Of a DNA stretch of 53,559 nt, positions 53,069 through 53,559 are shown one piece after another. Source of the stretch: Planctomycetota bacterium (GTDB lineage Bacteria; Planctomycetota; UBA1135; JADKAF01). A program made the translations under genes and the position numbers. The number at the start of each line of letters is the position of its first letter. The first letter of the stretch is position 1. The DNA lies in contig JAEUHW010000454.1 in assembly GCA_016793245.1 (NCBI GenBank), forward strand, positions 1-53,559. Direction: 5' to 3'. The notes beneath the pieces are model-generated. The model saw only the letters and a program-made list of their open reading frames with translations, was not told the origin of the DNA and searched no databases.

Positions 53069-53559
53069 GCGCGCGGCGGCGCGCGGCCTCGTAGAGCGCG
53101 ATCGCCGAGGCCGCCGCGACGCCCAGCGAATCGACCGTAGGCGAGATCGGAATGCGCACGCGGAGATCGGCGGCGCGCGCGAGCTCGTCGGGGACGCCGT
53201 GCGCCTCGGAGCCGAGCAGCAACGCGCAGGGCTGCTCCAGCGGCGCCTCGTGCAGGTCGACGGCGCCTTCGACTTCGAACGCGAGCAGCCGCACCCCGTG
53301 CGCGCGCAGCAGCGCCAGAGTCTCGCCCTCGGTGAGGCCCTCGCGCGCGGGCACGCGGAAGAGCGAGCCCATCGCGCCGCGCAGCACCGCCGGCCGATGC
53401 AGGCGCGCCGAGCCGCGCAGCGCGAGCAGGCCCGTCGCGCCGAAGGCCTCGCCGTGGCGCAGGATCGCGCCCAAGTTCCCCGGTTGCTGGATGCCGCAGG
53501 CGACGAGGAGCAGGGCTCGGGGAGTGTTCGGGAAGAGCTGCGCTTCGTTCCACTGGGGC
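53055..53559 (-). CDS. SpoU-type (TrmH family) RNA 2'-O-methyltransferase, 5' end beyond the window
   Basis: The C-terminal SPOUT domain is present: CGIQQPGNLGAILRHGEAFG (motif 1 with Asn and Arg), LLLGSEAHGVPDELARAADL (motif 2) and VRIPISPTVDSLGVAAASAI (motif 3, the knotted SAM site), ending YEAARRRALSRS. Transfers a methyl group to a ribose 2'-OH of rRNA or tRNA. The frame is open through the right edge, so the start and N-terminal part are missing. Overlaps the 3' end of the convergent secreted gene by 14 bp. Confidence 0.9.
   Translation of the reverse strand, partial: PQWNEAQLFPNTPRALLLVACGIQQPGNLGAILRHGEAFGATGLLALRGSARLHRPAVLRGAMGSLFRVPAREGLTEGETLALLRAHGVRLLAFEVEGAVDLHEAPLEQPCALLLGSEAHGVPDELARAADLRVRIPISPTVDSLGVAAASAIALYEAARRRALSRS

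Overview
The window is about 53.6 kb of GC-rich bacterial DNA. It looks like an uncultured Planctomycetota-type organism, a moderate-confidence inference. The grounds are the many Sec-secreted giants built from PKD, beta-helix and FG-GAP modules, DUF1559-like motifs in one protein, a DUF6786 lipoprotein, and a recurrent C-terminal beta-rich module. There is no rRNA, no convincing tRNA and no CRISPR array. The left edge and the right edge each cut a gene.

Layout. 1-2.7 kb: C45-type acyltransferase/hydrolase and two small secreted proteins. 2.9-7.8 kb: cassette 1, a secreted beta-helix protein (A1) followed by a nested FG-GAP/beta-helix protein (B1). 7.8-11.5 kb: Smr protein, amino-acid permease, a DUF1559-like secreted protein and an EF-P-like protein. 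11.5-12.3 kb: palindrome and gene remnants. 12.6-16.1 kb: 1187-residue PKD/beta-helix protein. 16.1-17 kb: LysR remnant and second palindrome. 17-23 kb: DUF6786 lipoprotein, secreted beta-propeller, dienelactone hydrolase, small secreted protein, HEAT-VWA protein. 23.1-27.1 kb: nucleoside catabolism operon deoB-deoA-nupC. 27.1-29.4 kb: secreted conserved protein and hemerythrin. 29.7-33.9 kb: likely copper-handling operon (Cys-rich peptide, CCxxC metal-binding protein, lipoprotein, TolC-like protein, multicopper oxidase). 33.9-36.3 kb: mobile island with an IS110 transposase and an orphan TIR-like protein. 36.8-38.9 kb: SatE-like/SatD pair divergent from purine nucleoside phosphorylase. 39-44.2 kb: PQQ-like propeller and two tandem PKD proteins. 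44.4-49.4 kb: cassette 2 (A2+B2), paralogous to cassette 1. 49.4-53.6 kb: RarA, two tandem secreted paralogs, and a SpoU-type rRNA/tRNA methyltransferase cut by the window end.

The most striking signal is in the two A genes. Each has a good ribosome site and ATG, then a short run of 8-bp tandem repeats, then a signal peptide in a different reading frame. Cassette 1 has four perfect octamers; losing one, or gaining two, restores the frame. Cassette 2 has about 2.5 copies of an unrelated octamer; gaining one restores the frame. This is the geometry of slipped-strand phase variation of a surface or secreted protein, found independently in two paralogs. A2 also carries an in-frame TGA where A1 has Trp, so it may be decaying.

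A second theme is five long palindromes of two sequence families (three copies and two copies), each lying within a few bases of a stop codon. A third is a C-terminal module of about 90-100 residues shared by about ten otherwise different secreted proteins here.
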